Origin: Pantoea sp. Eser
Lineage (GTDB): Bacteria > Pseudomonadota > Gammaproteobacteria > Enterobacterales > Enterobacteriaceae
Assembly (NCBI GenBank): GCA_009830035.1
Contig: SZZY01000006.1
Location: 124,001 to 188,000, forward strand
Length of the DNA stretch: 64,000 bases
Direction: 5' to 3'
The position numbers were made by a program, and so were the translations under genes. A model generated the notes under the pieces. The model saw only the letters and a program-made list of their open reading frames with translations, had not been told where the DNA came from and ran no database searches. Shown here piece after piece: positions 30,931 through 42,612 of the stretch. Numbering within the stretch: the first letter of the stretch is position 1; each line of letters begins with the position of its first letter.

Positions 30931-32094
30931 TTACTGCTTCGCACGCTCTTCCAGCATGGCAACGGCTGGCAGTTTTTTGCCTTCCACGAACTCCAGGAAC
31001 GCGCCGCCGCCGGTCGAGATGTAGGAAATTTTATCTTCGATACCGAACAGGTCGATGGCCGCTAAGGTGTCACCGCCGCCTGCGACAGAAAACGCTTCGC
31101 TGTCAGCAATCGCGTTCGCCACGATTTCGGTGCCTTTACGGAAGTTCGGGAACTCAAAGACGCCAACCGGACCGTTCCACAGGATGATTTTAGCCTCCTT
31201 CAGAATGGCGGCCATTGCCTGAGCGGTTTCGTCACCGAAGTCCATAATCTCTTCGTTATCCACCACTTCCGAAACCTTTTTCACGGTTGCCGGGGCAGTT
31301 TCAGAGAATTCCGTGCCAACGCGTGAGTCGGTTGGAACCGGAATGCCGTACTGGTCACGCAGGCCTTTAGCCGCTTCAACGAAGTCTGGCTCATACAGCG
31401 ATTTACCGACGTTGTTGTCGATAGCCACGAAGGTGTTAGCGATTCCGCCACCGACGATGACGGTATCAGCAATTTTCACCAGCGACAGCAGTACGTCGAA
31501 TTTCGTCGAAACTTTAGAACCGCCCACCACAGCGACCAGCGGACGCTCCGGGTTGCTCATCACTTTACCCAGCGCTTCCAGTTCTGCTGACAGCAGCGGA
31601 CCGGCACAGGCGATAGGGGCGAATTTGCCGACGCCGTGGGTAGAAGCCTGAGCGCGGTGCGCGGTACCGAACGCATCCATCACGAACACGTCGCACAGAG
31701 CAGCGTATTTTTTAGACAGTGCTTCGTCATCTTTCTTTTCGCCTTTGTTAAAGCGAACGTTTTCCAGCACTACCAGTTCGCCAGCGCCCACTTCGACGCC
31801 GTCGAGGTAATCTTTTGCCAGTGTCACATTGGTGCCGCTCAGCTTCTTTTTCAGGTAGTTAACTACCGGCAGCAGCGAGAACTCTTCGGTGTATTCACCT
31901 TCGGTCGGACGACCCAGGTGAGAGGTAACCATCACTTTCGCGCCCTGTTTCAACGCCGCTTCGATGGTAGGCAGAGAAGCACGGATACGTGCATCTGACG
32001 TAACTTTCCCTTCTTTCACTGGTACGTTGAGATCGGCGCGGATCAGAACGCGTTTGCCAGCAAGATCCAGATTGGTCATCTTAATTACAGACAT
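30931..32094 (-). CDS. pgk: Phosphoglycerate kinase
   Basis: A 387-residue protein (E. coli 387). Segments include [16 protein letters not shown] near the start, [11 protein letters not shown], the substrate loop [12 protein letters not shown] and the nucleotide motif [19 protein letters not shown]. It makes ATP from 1,3-bisphosphoglycerate. Located between epd and fbaA, all on the minus strand. Intact. Confidence 0.98.
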   Translation of the reverse strand: MSVIKMTNLDLAGKRVLIRADLNVPVKEGKVTSDARIRASLPTIEAALKQGAKVMVTSHLGRPTEGEYTEEFSLLPVVNYLKKKLSGTNVTLAKDYLDGVEVGAGELVVLENVRFNKGEKKDDEALSKKYAALCDVFVMDAFGTAHRAQASTHGVGKFAPIACAGPLLSAELEALGKVMSNPERPLVAVVGGSKVSTKFDVLLSLVKIADTVIVGGGIANTFVAIDNNVGKSLYEPDFVEAAKGLRDQYGIPVPTDSRVGTEFSETAPATVKKVSEVVDNEEIMDFGDETAQAMAAILKEAKIILWNGPVGVFEFPNFRKGTEIVANAIADSEAFSVAGGGDTLAAIDLFGIEDKISYISTGGGAFLEFVEGKKLPAVAMLEERAKQ

Positions 32095-32145
32095 GGTGAA
32101 CCCTCTCGTTGATTCTCATAAGTTTTGCCAGGCGCAAACCGCGCC

Positions 32146-33165
32146 CTACCTGAAACCGCTTGCGGCCATTGCTAACGTCGTGTCGAGCATTCGGTTAGCA
32201 AAGCCCCATTCGTTGTCACACCAGACCAGGGTCTTGATCAGGTGTTGACCACTGACCCGCGTTTGGGTGCCGTCCACAATGGCACTGTGCGGATCATGGT
32301 TAAAATCGACTGAGACTAACGGTAATTCCGTATAGTCAACTATACCACGAAATGCCCCTTCTGCCGCGCTTTGCAACAAGGCGTTAACTTCACACGCCTT
32401 CACCGGCTGGCGTACAGAAACGCTGAGATCAATCGCCGTCACGTTAATCGTCGGCACACGCACGGCAATCGCCTCAAAGCGATCGTTGAATTTCGGAAAA
32501 ATACGGGTAATCCCGGACGCCAGGCGGGTGTCCACCGGAATGATCGATTGGCTGGCGGCACGAGTAAGACGCAGATCGCTGTGATAGGCATCGATCACCT
32601 GCTGATCGTGCATCGCCGAATGGATGGTGGTGACGGTGCCGGACTCAATGCCAAACGCGTCATCCAGCAGTTTAATCACAGGAATAATACAGTTGGTGGT
32701 GCAGGAGGCGTTTGAGACGATGCAGTCGGTCGCTTTCAGCCACTGCTGGTTGACGCCATACACCACCGTGGCGTCGAGATCGTTGCCGCCCGGGTGCGAG
32801 AAAAGCACTTTCTTCGCGCCGGCCTGCAGATGCACTTCGCCATCGGCGCGCGAGCCGTAGACGCCGGTACAATCCAGCACCACATCGACATCGAGTTCGC
32901 GCCACGGCAGATCGGCAATCTCAGCACGGTGTAAAATGCGCAGGGTATCGCCGCCGACCCACATCACGTCGCGCTCCTGCCGCACATCAAAGGCAAAACG
33001 GCCATGGCTGGTGTCATATTTCAGCAGATGCGCCATACCGGTCGCTTCGGCCAGCTCATTGATGGCGACGACGGTGATCTCAGCACAACGGCCGGTTTCA
33101 TACAGCGCACGCAATACGTTGCGTCCAATACGGCCAAAACCGTTTATTGCTACCCGTATGTTCAT
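32146..33165 (-). CDS. epd: D-erythrose-4-phosphate dehydrogenase
   Basis: A 339-residue GAPDH-family protein (E. coli 339). [17 protein letters not shown] is the NAD motif, [12 protein letters not shown] contains the catalytic Cys, and the end reads [15 protein letters not shown]. The epd-pgk-fbaA context and the [11 protein letters not shown] segment favour Epd over GapA. It makes 4-phosphoerythronate for vitamin B6 synthesis. Its upstream 310 bases contain a promoter region and the tktA terminator. Intact. Confidence 0.94.
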   Translation of the reverse strand: MNIRVAINGFGRIGRNVLRALYETGRCAEITVVAINELAEATGMAHLLKYDTSHGRFAFDVRQERDVMWVGGDTLRILHRAEIADLPWRELDVDVVLDCTGVYGSRADGEVHLQAGAKKVLFSHPGGNDLDATVVYGVNQQWLKATDCIVSNASCTTNCIIPVIKLLDDAFGIESGTVTTIHSAMHDQQVIDAYHSDLRLTRAASQSIIPVDTRLASGITRIFPKFNDRFEAIAVRVPTINVTAIDLSVSVRQPVKACEVNALLQSAAEGAFRGIVDYTELPLVSVDFNHDPHSAIVDGTQTRVSGQHLIKTLVWCDNEWGFANRMLDTTLAMAASGFR

Positions 33166-33404
33166 CTCTCTCCTGCCACGTCAGACGGAAAAAACGTGCC
33201 GTTAGCCTGAGCGCTTCGCTGTAGTTTGTACAGGAGATTCTTACCCAGCATTGTCTGAAACCGGGGCATTCTGCCCGCCAAATGAAACGGTTCAGCAAAA
33301 ATAAATGATGGAAGGAATAACAGGAATAATTGTGATCAATCGGACTGCGTATATTTGGATATGTGTCACAAAAAGACGCAAAAGAGAGTTATTACTGCAG
33401 GAAT

Positions 33405-33445
33405 AAAAGATCAAAGGGACGCCTGAGGCGTCCCTTTGATCTTTT
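33405..33445. terminator. Perfect 19-bp terminator downstream of tktA
   Basis: AAAAGATCAAAGGGACGCC and GGCGTCCCTTTGATCTTTT pair without mismatch around TGA. It ends tktA transcription 34 bases after the stop; the symmetrical A/T ends would also work in the other direction. This is an unusually long perfect stem for a terminator. The rest of 33166-33478 holds only the epd upstream region. Confidence 0.9.
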
Positions 33446-33478
33446 AATCAGGCGGGTGTGACCCCGCCCTGACTGATG

Positions 33479-35473
33479 TTACGCCAGCAGCGCTTTCGCT
33501 TCGGCGACAACGTTGTCGACGGTGAAGCCGAACATTTCGAACAGCTGATCGGCCGGTGCTGATTCGCCGAAGCTGGTCATGCCGACGATAGCGCCGTTCA
33601 GACCGGTATATTTGAACCAGTAATCAGCGATACCCGCTTCGATAGCTACGCGTGCGCTGACCGCTTTCGGCAGCACAGATTCGCGGTAAGCGTCGCTTTG
33701 CTTGTCGAACGCATCGGTTGATGGCATAGAGACCACGCGTACCTGACGACCTTCGCTGGTGAGTTTATCCCAAGCGCCGACCGCCAGTTCAACCTCTGAA
33801 CCGGTGGCGATCAGGATCAATTCAGGCGTCGCGTCGCAATCTTTCAGTACGTAGCCACCGCGCGCCACGTTAGCCAGCTGCTCAGTGCTGCGTTCCTGCT
33901 GCGCCAGGTTCTGACGTGAGAAGATCAGCGCCGTCGGGCCATCTTTACGCTCAATGGCATATTTCCATGCCACTGCCGATTCAACCTGGTCACATGGACG
34001 CCACAGGCTCATGTTCGGCGTGGTGCGCAGGCTGGCCATCTGCTCTACCGGCTGGTGCGTCGGGCCATCTTCGCCCAGACCGATTGAGTCGTGGGTGTAA
34101 ACCATGATCTGACGGATCTTCATCAGTGCCGCCATACGCGCCGCGTTACGCGCGTATTCAACGAACATCAGGAAGGTTGCGGTGTACGGCAGGAAACCGC
34201 CGTGCAGTGCCAGACCGTTAGCAATCGCGGTCATACCGAATTCACGCACGCCGTAATGGATATAGTTACCCGCCGCGTCTTCGTTGATTGGCTTAGAGCC
34301 GGACCAGATGGTCAGGTTGCTTGGCGCCAGATCGGCTGATCCACCCAGATATTCTGGCAGGATTTTACCAAAGGCTTCGATGGCGTTCTGTGACGCTTTA
34401 CGGCTGGCGATTTTAGCCGGGTTAGCCTGTAGTTGTTCGATAAACTTCTGCGACTCCTGCTGCCAGTTTGCCGGCAGCTCATTGCTGACGCGACGTTTGA
34501 ACTCGGCGGCCAGCTCAGGATGTGCCTGAGCGTAAGCGGCGAATTTCTTATCCCAGGCGGCTTCTTTCGCCTGACCCGCTTCTTTAGCGTCCCACTCGGC
34601 GTAGATGTCAGATGGGATAACGAAAGGAGCGTGCTCCCAGCCCAGCTGTTTGCGGGTCAGTGCGACTTCATCATCACCCAGCGGGGCGCCGTGTGAATCA
34701 TGGGTGCCCGCTTTGTTCGGTGAACCGAAACCGATAACGGTTTTGCACATCAGCAGCGACGGCTTATCGCTGACGCTTTTCGCTTCATCGATCGCTTTAG
34801 CAATCGCATCAGCATCGTGACCATCTACGCCACGCACCACGTGCCAGCCGTAAGCTTTAAAGCGTTTTGCCGTGTCATCAGTGAACCAGCCATCAATGTG
34901 ACCGTCGATAGAGATACCGTTGTCATCATAAAACGCCACCAGTTTGCCCAGCTTGAGGGTACCGGCCAGTGAGCAGACTTCGTGTGAAATACCTTCCATC
35001 ATGCAGCCATCACCCATGAAGACATAGGTATTGTGGTCTACGATGTCATGGCCCGGACGGTTAAACTGTGCCGTCAACGTGCGTTCAGCAATGGCAAAAC
35101 CGACCGCGTTAGCGATCCCCTGGCCCAGCGGACCGGTGGTGGTTTCAACGCCTGCGGTGTAGCCATATTCTGGATGACCTGGAGTTTTTGAGTGCAGCTG
35201 ACGGAAGTTTTCCAGCTCACTGATCGGCAGATCGTAGCCGGTGAGGTGCAGCAGGCTATAAATCAGCATTGAGCCGTGACCGTTGGAGAGCACGAAGCGG
35301 TCGCGGTCGGCCCACAGCGGATTAGTTGGGTTGTGATTCAGGTAGCCGCGCCACAGAACTTCAGCGATGTCCGCCATGCCCATCGGGGCACCCGGATGTC
35401 CCGATTTAGCTTTCTGTACTGCATCCATACTTAACGCGCGAATGGCGTTGGCAAGCTCTTTACGAGAGGGCAT
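33479..35473 (-). CDS. tktA: Transketolase
   Basis: A 664-residue protein (E. coli TktA 663). The thiamine diphosphate motif [18 protein letters not shown] is near residues 155-172 with the usual Asn in [23 protein letters not shown] near residue 23 and [18 protein letters not shown] in the Pyr domain are also present. SD GGAG lies just before ATG. It links the pentose phosphate pathway and glycolysis. Intact. Confidence 0.98.
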   Translation of the reverse strand: MPSRKELANAIRALSMDAVQKAKSGHPGAPMGMADIAEVLWRGYLNHNPTNPLWADRDRFVLSNGHGSMLIYSLLHLTGYDLPISELENFRQLHSKTPGHPEYGYTAGVETTTGPLGQGIANAVGFAIAERTLTAQFNRPGHDIVDHNTYVFMGDGCMMEGISHEVCSLAGTLKLGKLVAFYDDNGISIDGHIDGWFTDDTAKRFKAYGWHVVRGVDGHDADAIAKAIDEAKSVSDKPSLLMCKTVIGFGSPNKAGTHDSHGAPLGDDEVALTRKQLGWEHAPFVIPSDIYAEWDAKEAGQAKEAAWDKKFAAYAQAHPELAAEFKRRVSNELPANWQQESQKFIEQLQANPAKIASRKASQNAIEAFGKILPEYLGGSADLAPSNLTIWSGSKPINEDAAGNYIHYGVREFGMTAIANGLALHGGFLPYTATFLMFVEYARNAARMAALMKIRQIMVYTHDSIGLGEDGPTHQPVEQMASLRTTPNMSLWRPCDQVESAVAWKYAIERKDGPTALIFSRQNLAQQERSTEQLANVARGGYVLKDCDATPELILIATGSEVELAVGAWDKLTSEGRQVRVVSMPSTDAFDKQSDAYRESVLPKAVSARVAIEAGIADYWFKYTGLNGAIVGMTSFGESAPADQLFEMFGFTVDNVVAEAKALLA

Positions 35474-35744
35474 TTTCTACTCCAAGTCGGATTAATGCTT
35501 CGCGCCTTAACTTATTGTTATTAATCAGTTATCGGGCAAAACAGGGAAAAAGTTGTAGATCAATGTACATGAAAAACATGGCAAAAGTACATGCTGTACA
35601 ACGCTAAATGTGCCCGCTTCGTCTGGCTTTTCCGGCGATGTCTGCTAGCAAAGCGCTGAGTGGCGCGCTATAACCGAAGGGTTTAATCACCTGGCAGTGT
35701 TTCAGGTGTTTGTTTTTCTTACCTTGTTATGAATGAGAAACGGA

Positions 35745-36500
35745 ATGAAAATCCCAAAAACGGTAGTAGCTCTTGGGCTGGCAGCGCTGCTGAGTGGCTG
35801 TCAGGGTTTAGATAATAACGCGTTGATGCAGTCGGGCGCCCAGGCCTATCAGGCCTACACCCTGAGCGATGATCAGGTGAAGCAACTGAGCGATCAATCC
35901 TGTGAGCAGATGGACAAAGAGAATCAGGTTGCACCCGCCAACAGTGAATATCAGCAGCGTCTGAATAAAATTGCCGCCGCGCTGGGCGATAACATCAATG
36001 GCGTGCCGGCTAACTACAAAGTTTATCAGACCAAAGACGTCAACGCCTGGGCGATGGCCAATGGCTGTATCCGCGTCTATAGCGGCCTGATGGATATGAT
36101 GGATGATAATGAAGTGGAAGGCGGGCTGGGCCATGAGATGGGCCACGTGGCGCTTGGCCATACCCGCAAAGCGATGCAGCTGGCGTATGCCACCATCGCC
36201 GCCCGCACGGCTGCGGTCTCGGTCGGTGGCGTGATTGGCTCGCTGTCGCAGTCGCAGCTCGGCGAGATGGGTGAAAAACTGGTCAACGCCCAGTTCTCAC
36301 AGACCTAGGAAAGCCAGGCTGATGACTACTCTTACGATCTGATGAAAAAGCGCAACATCGATCCGATGGGTCTGGCGACCAGTTTCGAGAAGCTGGCAAA
36401 ACTGGAACAGGGACGCCAGAGTTCAATGTTCGATTCGCACCCGGCATCTGAGGCGAGCGCCCAGCACATCCGCGAGCGCATTGCAGCAGACAGCAAATAA
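35745..36500 (+). pseudogene. loiP: LoiP outer-membrane zinc metalloprotease (M48), interrupted by TAG
   Basis: The start at 35745 gives a lipoprotein signal with lipobox LLSGC (Cys19). The M48 motif HEMGHVALGH is at about residues 131-140. At 36306-36308 the conserved Gln of FSQxxE is TAG, from CAG in a CCCAGG context (a Dcm site). Beyond it the frame continues perfectly with ESQADDYSYDLMKKRNIDP to TAA at 36500, including the third zinc ligand region. It is a single-nucleotide nonsense mutation; amber suppression or reversion would restore the protein. E. coli LoiP (YggG) is induced at low osmolarity. Confidence 0.88.
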
Positions 36501-36527
36501 CCTTCACCCGCGGAGCCAAGCTGATCG

Positions 36528-36938
36528 CTAGCGCTTAAATATCTGATCCACCATTGAGCCTAAATCCAGCTTATTGTCATGCAGCGCCTGTTCATCCATC
36601 CGTCCCTGCGGCGACATTTTATCGATCAGCTGTGGCAACAGTGCCACCAGCGTGCCCGATGCGCCTTTAACGTCGGTGCCAAGCTTATCCGCCAGTGACT
36701 GCAGTTCCTCCTGACCGAAGGCAGACTGAATCTCGCTGTAGCCCACCGGATGCTTATCGCCGGTGCCGATCCACGAGCTGAATATCTCGCCTAATCTACC
36801 CTGCTGGAACTTATACAGCAGTACCTCAATACCGCCCTGCTCCTGCACCCAGTGCCAGACCGCCTGCAACTGCCCAAGCGGATGCCCTTCACTCTGACCG
36901 CCGTCCAGTGCGCCTGCCAGTTCATCAAGAAAGCCCAT
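36528..36938 (-). CDS. YidB/DUF937 family protein
   Basis: A 136-residue protein starting MGFLDELAGALDGGQSEGH. It has the family pattern of an N-terminal GFLDELxG segment, a central WIGTGDKHPV segment and a C-terminal LPQLIDKMSPQGRMDE helix. The function of the family is unknown. It lies between loiP and speB, where E. coli has no such gene at this site, so it may be a lineage-specific insertion or relocation of a yidB-like gene. Confidence 0.85.
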   Translation of the reverse strand: MGFLDELAGALDGGQSEGHPLGQLQAVWHWVQEQGGIEVLLYKFQQGRLGEIFSSWIGTGDKHPVGYSEIQSAFGQEELQSLADKLGTDVKGASGTLVALLPQLIDKMSPQGRMDEQALHDNKLDLGSMVDQIFKR

Positions 36939-36960
36939 GATCATCTCCACTCTGCGCTTT

Positions 36961-38085
36961 TTACGCTGTAAGTTTAGTTGCAGATAGCGGTTCGCGCCTG
37001 GCGGGCCTGAAGGGGATAATCGGGGTTAAAAAGCGAGGATCGTGCAGAGGGCGTGGCGATCGGTGACGATCAAAGCGGCGTCTGCCCGACAGGCAAAACG
37101 CCGCTTTCAGCGATGGCAACGCTGGCCGGGCTGACGCAGTCCGGCCAGCGTGTCGCATCAGCCTTAGCCTTCTATTTACCGCCTGCACGTGCAGCATATC
37201 TAGTGCCAGGGTGGCAGCGGCCAGCGCAGTGAGGTCGGCGTGGTCGTAGCCTGGCGCCACTTCCACCAGATCCATACCGACGATGTTCATGCCCTGCAGA
37301 CCGCGAATCAGTTTGGTGGCTTTATAGGTGGTCAGTCCGCCAATGACCGGCGTACCGGTGCCCGGCGCGTGTGCCGGATCGAGGCAGTCGATATCGAAGG
37401 TCAGATAGACCGGCAGATCTCCCACGGTGCGTTTCACTTCGGCCAGAATGTCATCGACGCTGCGATCGTTAACCTGCGCCGCATCCAGCACGTTGAAGCC
37501 AAGGCTCTTATCAGACTCGGTACGGATACCAATCTGAACTGAGTGTTGTGGATCGATCAGACCTTCTTTCGGCGCGGTGAAGAACATGGTGCAATGGTCG
37601 AAGGTCGGGCCGTTGGAATAGGTATCGGTATGCGCATCAAAGTGAACCAGCGCCATCTTACCGAAATGCTTCGCGTGCGCGCGCAGCAGCGGCAGCGTCA
37701 CGTAGTGGTCGCCGCCAAAGGTCATCATGCGTTTGCCGTTCGCCAGCAGTTTTTCGGCATGCGCCTGCAGTTTGTCAGAAAGATCCTGTGAGTCACCAAA
37801 GGCATAAACCAGATCGCCACAGTCAACCACCTTCAGGCGCTGACGCAGATCGAAATCCCACGGCCAGCGGCAGCCTTCCCACGCAAGGTTGGTTGAGATC
37901 TGACGGATAGCGCCCGGGCCCAGACGGCTGCCTGGACGGCCCGAGGTGGCGACGTCAAACGGAACGCCGGTGATCACCCATTCTGCATAGCTGTCGTAAG
38001 GCTGGAAGTTGAGCGGGAAGCGCATGAAACCAAAGGCGTTTGAGACCAGGGAGTTGTCGTACTGGTTGCCGAGGGTATTGTACAT
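36961..38085 (-). CDS. speB: Agmatinase SpeB with an altered, extended C-terminus
   Basis: The first about 305 residues match agmatinase, with manganese ligands in [18 protein letters not shown] and TFDIDCLDP. The family ends near residue 306; here a lost G near 37179 (expected GGK then TAG) lets translation run on for about 68 basic residues to 36961. A conserved Gly in FDHGTMF is Cys. It hydrolyses agmatine to putrescine and urea. Its partner speA, next upstream, is destroyed, so agmatine would not be produced, and relaxed selection on this gene is expected. Possibly still active. Confidence 0.85.
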   Translation of the reverse strand: MYNTLGNQYDNSLVSNAFGFMRFPLNFQPYDSYAEWVITGVPFDVATSGRPGSRLGPGAIRQISTNLAWEGCRWPWDFDLRQRLKVVDCGDLVYAFGDSQDLSDKLQAHAEKLLANGKRMMTFGGDHYVTLPLLRAHAKHFGKMALVHFDAHTDTYSNGPTFDHCTMFFTAPKEGLIDPQHSVQIGIRTESDKSLGFNVLDAAQVNDRSVDDILAEVKRTVGDLPVYLTFDIDCLDPAHAPGTGTPVIGGLTTYKATKLIRGLQGMNIVGMDLVEVAPGYDHADLTALAAATLALDMLHVQAVNRRLRLMRHAGRTASARPALPSLKAAFCLSGRRRFDRHRSPRPLHDPRFLTPIIPFRPARREPLSATKLTA

Positions 38086-38255
38086 AAATCGTCCTTTATG
38101 TTGACATCAGTCGGGCCAGGCCCGCGAGCCATTAAGCTATAGATGAAAAAAATCCCTTCCGCGTCGTTAGGCCCGACGAGGAAGGGATTGTATGCGTCAG
38201 ATTATCGACATTTCACCGGCAACTGCAATATGAGATTGTCAGCGATCTGAACCGA

Positions 38256-40232
38256 TTACTCGTCTTCCAGGTAGGTGTAGCCGTACAGGCCGCTCTCGAA
38301 TTCTTCTAGGAACTGCGCACGAGCTCATCATCCAGATCGGATGCCTGCACCTAGTGGCGGAACAGCGCCATCAGTTCGTTCGGATCGAGCTGCACGTAGC
38401 GCAGCATATCCGCCACGGTGTCGCCTTCGTCCGACAGCTGGACTTCAACGTCGCCATTCTCACGGGCATAGACATCCACCGCTTCGGTATCACCGAACAG
38501 GTTGTGCATGTTGCCCAAAATTTCCTGGTAGCCCCTACCATAAAGAAGCCCAGCATCGGTGGATTATCCGCGTCATATTCTGGCATCGGCATGGTGGTGG
38601 CGATGCCGTCGCCACCAACGTAGTGATCGATGGTGCCATCGGAATCACATGTGATGTCGAGCAGCACGGCGCGGAGCTCCGGCTTCTTGTTCAGCCCTTC
38701 CAGCGGCAATACCGGGAACAGCTGATCGATACCCCAGGCATCCGGCATCGACTGGAACAGCGAAGAAGTTAACGTAGATCTTATCCGCCATCCGCTCCTG
38801 CAGTTAGTCGATGATCGGATGGTGCGCACGGTTGCTCGGATCAAGATGCTGCTGAATGTAGTGGCAGATACTTAGATAGAGCTGCTCAGCCCAGGCGCGC
38901 TGTTTCAGATCGTAGGTGCCGGACGAATAACCGGTATGGATATCAAACAGATCCATCTGGCTGTCGTGCAGCCATTCACGCAGCGAACGACTGGTACTCG
39001 GCTCGTGCATCTCCTGCCAGGTTTCCCACATGCTGACAATCGGGCGCGGCGCATCAGCATCCGGCGTTTCCGGCTTACTGAACTCATTACGCTCAACACC
39101 GATGATGTTAGAAACCAGAACCGTGTGGTGCGCTGTTACCGCACGACCCGACTACGGTAATGACCGTAGGATGCTCAAGGCCGTGCTCATCACAGGCATC
39201 GCCAATCGCCCAGATGACGTTGTTGGCATACTCGTTCAGGCCGTAGTTGACTGAGCAGTCAGACTGCGAGCGCGTTCCTTCGTAATCCACGCCCAGACCG
39301 CCGCCCACATCGAAACACTTGATGTTAACGCCGAGCTTCGCCAGCTCAACGTAGAAGCGCGCCGACTCACGCACGCTAGTGGCGATGTCGCGAATGTTGG
39401 CCATCTGCGAACCGAGATGGAAATGCAGCAGCTGCAGGCTGTCGATACGGCCCGCTTCACGCATGATCTCTACCAGCTTCAGTACCTGGGTCGCTGACAG
39501 GCCGAATTTCGACTTTTCGCCGCCGCTCGACTGCCATTTACCCGAACCCTGAGAGGCCAGACGGGCGCGGATGCCAAGACGCGGCACCACGTTCAGACGC
39601 TCCGCCTCTTGCAGCACCAGCTGGACTTCGGTCATCTTCTCCAGCACCAGATAGACCTTTTGGCCAATCTTCTCGCCGATCAGCGCCAGACTAATGTACT
39701 CGCGATCTTTATAGCCGTTACAAACGATCACTGTACGGGTCTGCCCGGCGTGCGCCAGCACCGCCATCAGCTCAGCTTTCGAGCCTGCTTCCAGTCCCAG
39801 CGGTTCGCCGGAATGGATCAGCGATTCGATTACGCGTTTGTGCTGGTTCACCTTGATCGGATAGACCAGGAAGTAATCGCCGGTATAGCCGTAGGATTCA
39901 CGCGCGCGCTTGAACGCGGCGTTAATTGAGCGCAGACGATGTTGCAGAATCTGCGGGAAACAAAACAGTGCAGGCAGATGCTGGCCCTGCGCTTCGCGCT
40001 CTTTGACCAGCCTGGCTAAATCGACGCGCACATCCGGACGATCCGGATCGGGGCAGACACTGATGTGGCCCAGTTCGTTAACGTCGTAATAGTTATTGCC
40101 CCACCAGGCAATGTTGTAGGTACGCAACATTTTGCTCGCATCCTGATCGTTCATTGCTACCTCCTGCATTGAGCAGAGTGCACCCTGTTCGCCAGCTGAC
40201 GAACCCTTGATATTCTTTATGTCGTCAGACAT
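38256..40232 (-). pseudogene. speA: Biosynthetic arginine decarboxylase SpeA, about six lesions
   Basis: From ATG 40232 ([10 protein letters not shown]) the first 360 residues are clean, with the PLP region [14 protein letters not shown] and LLHFHLGSQ. Then: an extra base in VITESGRAV (about 39152); TAA at 38804-38806 for Glu in IIDELQERM; an extra T after VNF (about 38765); a missing T in VGAYQEI (about 38533); TAG at 38351-38353 for Trp in LFRHWVQ; and a lost base near 38313 before LEEFESGLYGYTYLEDE. The catalytic Cys region DITCDSDG is in a separate frame. The enzyme would make agmatine. Certainly inactive. Confidence 0.93.
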
Positions 40233-40641
40233 CGCGAACCTCAATTTTCCGTTGAAAGATGAAACTGTTAACCGGCTTTCTGGCCGCTAATCTGAAAACT
40301 CGTTGCCACATTAAACGCAATGTCCTGTTCACCTGACGTTACCGTCAGCGCGATTCACGCATGAGAGTTAAGTGTAAAACACCCTGGCCATATCCGTTGA
40401 AACCGAACGCATTTAACAGACTTTGTATATAAGAGGACCACGGATAACGTGCGTCATTCAGCTGCGCGGACGCAGAGAAGAGACAAAACCGTAAGGATAG
40501 TGGTACAGATTAACCGGCGCTCGCGTCGGTAAAATTACCGCATCGAACATATTGTCGGCAGGACAGAGAAAGAGATGTGAGGCAGGAGACAGCCAGCGCA
40601 GCGCCGCAGCGCGCAGAACCACAACAACAAGAAGAGAAAAT
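40233..40641. other. Gene-free region upstream of speA
   Basis: About 400 bases between the speA start and the small ORF at 40642. The only structure I see is a 6-bp hairpin CTGACG-TTAC-CGTCAG at about 40336-40351. I could not find yqgB, the small gene present here in E. coli. Confidence 0.4.
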
Positions 40642-40893
40642 GTGGTTCATTACTCGTATCACTTCTACACATGCCAGCGGCACATGGAACACAACTGGGT
40701 GAAAGCCAGACGCGAGTCTGACGGGCGCGACGCGATCTGGCGTCATCCTGATTGCTGCTACCAAAGCAGCGGCGTTTTATACAGTTTACAGCCACAAAAA
40801 GCAAAAAGATTATCGGGGAAATGCGTGGAGTGTCAGGAAATTATGCCGATAAGCCCGTCAGGTAAAATGCTGAAACAGAAAAAGGGCTGGTAA
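40642..40893 (+). CDS. Small Cys/His-rich protein, possible zinc ribbon, function unknown
   Basis: An 83-codon frame from GTG 40642 to TAA 40893, preceded by AAGAAGAG. It contains four cysteine positions in a ribbon-like spacing (YTCQRH, PDCCY, GKCVECQE) plus His residues, and a basic end (GKMLKQKKGW). Composition and the paired CxxC make a real structured protein more likely than chance, but I do not recognise the family. An ATG two bases upstream starts an overlapping 20-codon frame that ends just where the larger frame reads WVKARR. It lies between the speA leader and metK; a stem AGATGG-TTTT-CCATCT at 40925-40940 follows it. Confidence 0.5.
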   Translation: MVHYSYHFYTCQRHMEHNWVKARRESDGRDAIWRHPDCCYQSSGVLYSLQPQKAKRLSGKCVECQEIMPISPSGKMLKQKKGW

Positions 40894-41086
40894 TTCGCTC
40901 ATCCTGTAACCTAAAATAGCCGTCCAGATGGTTTTCCATCTAAACAGGTTAATATCCAGGCGGTGTTGGCCTGCTGTGCTGACACAACCTCACTGCTCGC
41001 GGCTTTGCCTGAAGGGGCGTTAAGTCAGATGATACTCACTTACGCTATGCAGTCGAATTCAAACCATTTGCAAGGTAAAGAACAGA

Positions 41087-42238
41087 ATGGCTAAACACCT
41101 TTTTACGTCTGAGTCCGTATCAGAAGGACATCCTGATAAAATCGCCGACCAAATCTCCGATGCGGTGCTGGATGCGATCCTCGAACAGGATCCTAAAGCA
41201 CGTGTGGCCTGCGAAACTTACGTTAAAACCGGTATGGTTCTGGTTGGCGGTGAAATCACCACCAGCGCCTGGGTCGATATCGAAGAGATCACCCGTAACA
41301 CCGTACGTGAAATCGGCTATGTTCATTCCGATATGGGCTTTGATGCCAACTCCTGCGCGGTATTAAGCGCGATTGGTAAACAGTCTCAGGATATCAACCA
41401 GGGCGTTGACCGCAGCGATCCGCTGGAGCAAGGTGCCGGTGACCAGGGCCTGATGTTCGGTTATGCCACCAACGAAACCGACGTGCTGATGCCTGCGCCG
41501 GTGACCTATGCGCACCGTCTGGTGCAGCGTCAGGCTGAAGTGCGTAAAAACGGCACCCTGCCGTGGCTGCGTCCGGATGCCAAGAGCCAGGTCACTTCCC
41601 AGTATGACGACGGCAAAATCGTTGGCATCGATGCGGTGGTGCTTTCGACTCAGCACGCCGAATCCATCAGCCAGAAAGATCTGCAGGAAGCGGTGATGGA
41701 AGAGATCATCAAGCCGGTTCTGCCTGCAGAATGGCTGAGCGCCTCGACCAAATATCACATCAACCCGACCGGCCGTTTTGTTATCGGTGGCCCAATGGGC
41801 GACTGCGGCCTGACCGGTCGTAAAATCATCGTTGATACCTACGGCGGCATGGCACGTCACGGCGGCGGCGCGTTCTCGGGCAAAGACCCGTCAAAAGTGG
41901 ACCGTTCAGCAGCATACGCCGCCCGTTACGTCGCGAAGAACATCGTGGCGGCCGGTCTGGCAGATCGCTGTGAAATCCAGGTCTCTTACGCGATTGGCGT
42001 GGCGGAACCTACCTCCATCATGGTTGAAACCTTCGGCACTGAGAAAGTTTCAACTGAGCAGCTGACGCTGCTGGTGCGTGAGTTCTTCGATCTGCGTCCC
42101 TATGGCCTGATTCAGATGCTCGACCTGCTGCACCCAATCTACAAAGAAACCGCGGCTTACGGTCACTTTGGTCGCGAACATTTCCCATGGGAAAAAACCG
42201 ACAAAGCGGCACAGCTGCGCGAAGCCGCTGGCCTCTGA
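41087..42238 (+). CDS. metK: S-adenosylmethionine synthase
   Basis: A 383-residue protein (E. coli 384). Signature motifs are [20 protein letters not shown] at the start and [18 protein letters not shown] near residues 259-276; [12 protein letters not shown] is the ATP loop. It makes SAM from methionine and ATP, also needed for spermidine synthesis. The upstream 190 bases (40894-41086) hold no obvious SAM riboswitch; MetJ control is usual for this gene, but I could not see clear met boxes. Intact. Confidence 0.98.
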   Translation: MAKHLFTSESVSEGHPDKIADQISDAVLDAILEQDPKARVACETYVKTGMVLVGGEITTSAWVDIEEITRNTVREIGYVHSDMGFDANSCAVLSAIGKQSQDINQGVDRSDPLEQGAGDQGLMFGYATNETDVLMPAPVTYAHRLVQRQAEVRKNGTLPWLRPDAKSQVTSQYDDGKIVGIDAVVLSTQHAESISQKDLQEAVMEEIIKPVLPAEWLSASTKYHINPTGRFVIGGPMGDCGLTGRKIIVDTYGGMARHGGGAFSGKDPSKVDRSAAYAARYVAKNIVAAGLADRCEIQVSYAIGVAEPTSIMVETFGTEKVSTEQLTLLVREFFDLRPYGLIQMLDLLHPIYKETAAYGHFGREHFPWEKTDKAAQLREAAGL

Positions 42239-42255
42239 TTCAAGCCGGAATGATG

Positions 42256-42285
42256 AAAACCCTGCCGCCGTGGCAGGGTTTTTTT
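42256..42285 (+). terminator. metK terminator
   Basis: AAAACCCTGCC pairs with GGCAGGGTTTT around a five-base loop and is followed by more T, 18 bases after the metK stop. Confidence 0.9.
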
Positions 42286-42286
42286 A

Positions 42287-42593
42287 TGCCTGATGCCGGT
42301 CAGTCATCCTCAAATCCGCTGTTGCGCGCCCTGCCTGCAGCAAATTTTCTGATCTCAGCTACACTTCTTTTCGCCTTTTCTGACAACAAAATGTTAACGA
42401 TTTCAATTTGAAACGCTTTGTTTATCTCCTATTTAGGATTTACTCTATGTATTTATTCTGCTGAAAATGCGTTATTTCCAGCGTCGTCTGATAGCCAATA
42501 AATAGAGCCTTGTCAGAAACTTAATGAGTGCTATACCTCACTGGTTAATTAACCTTTCCGGGCAAAAAATGCTGAATTTCAGGTTTTCAGCGT
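42287..42593. other. AT-rich gene-free region upstream of the galP operator
   Basis: About 300 bases, AT-rich after 42340. I see no reading frame or RNA. It probably carries far-upstream promoter elements of galP. Confidence 0.4.
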
Positions 42594-42609
42594 GTGTAAA
42601 CGATTACAC
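42594..42609 (+). promoter_or_regulatory. GalR/GalS-type operator upstream of galP
   Basis: GTGTAAACGATTACAC is a perfect palindrome fitting the GalR/GalS consensus GTGNAANCGNTTNCAC. It lies about 83 bases before the galP start, consistent with galactose-responsive repression as in E. coli. Confidence 0.85.
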
Positions 42610-42612
42610 TGA

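Noticed and set aside
33405-33445. The 19-bp perfect inverted repeat as a mobile-element end or attachment site.
   Set aside because: Its position 34 bases after the tktA stop and flanking A and T runs make it an ordinary, if long, terminator.
40894-41086. SAM riboswitch in the metK leader.
   Set aside because: No SAM-I or SAM-II core sequence seen, and Enterobacterales normally use MetJ. MetJ boxes were not clear either.
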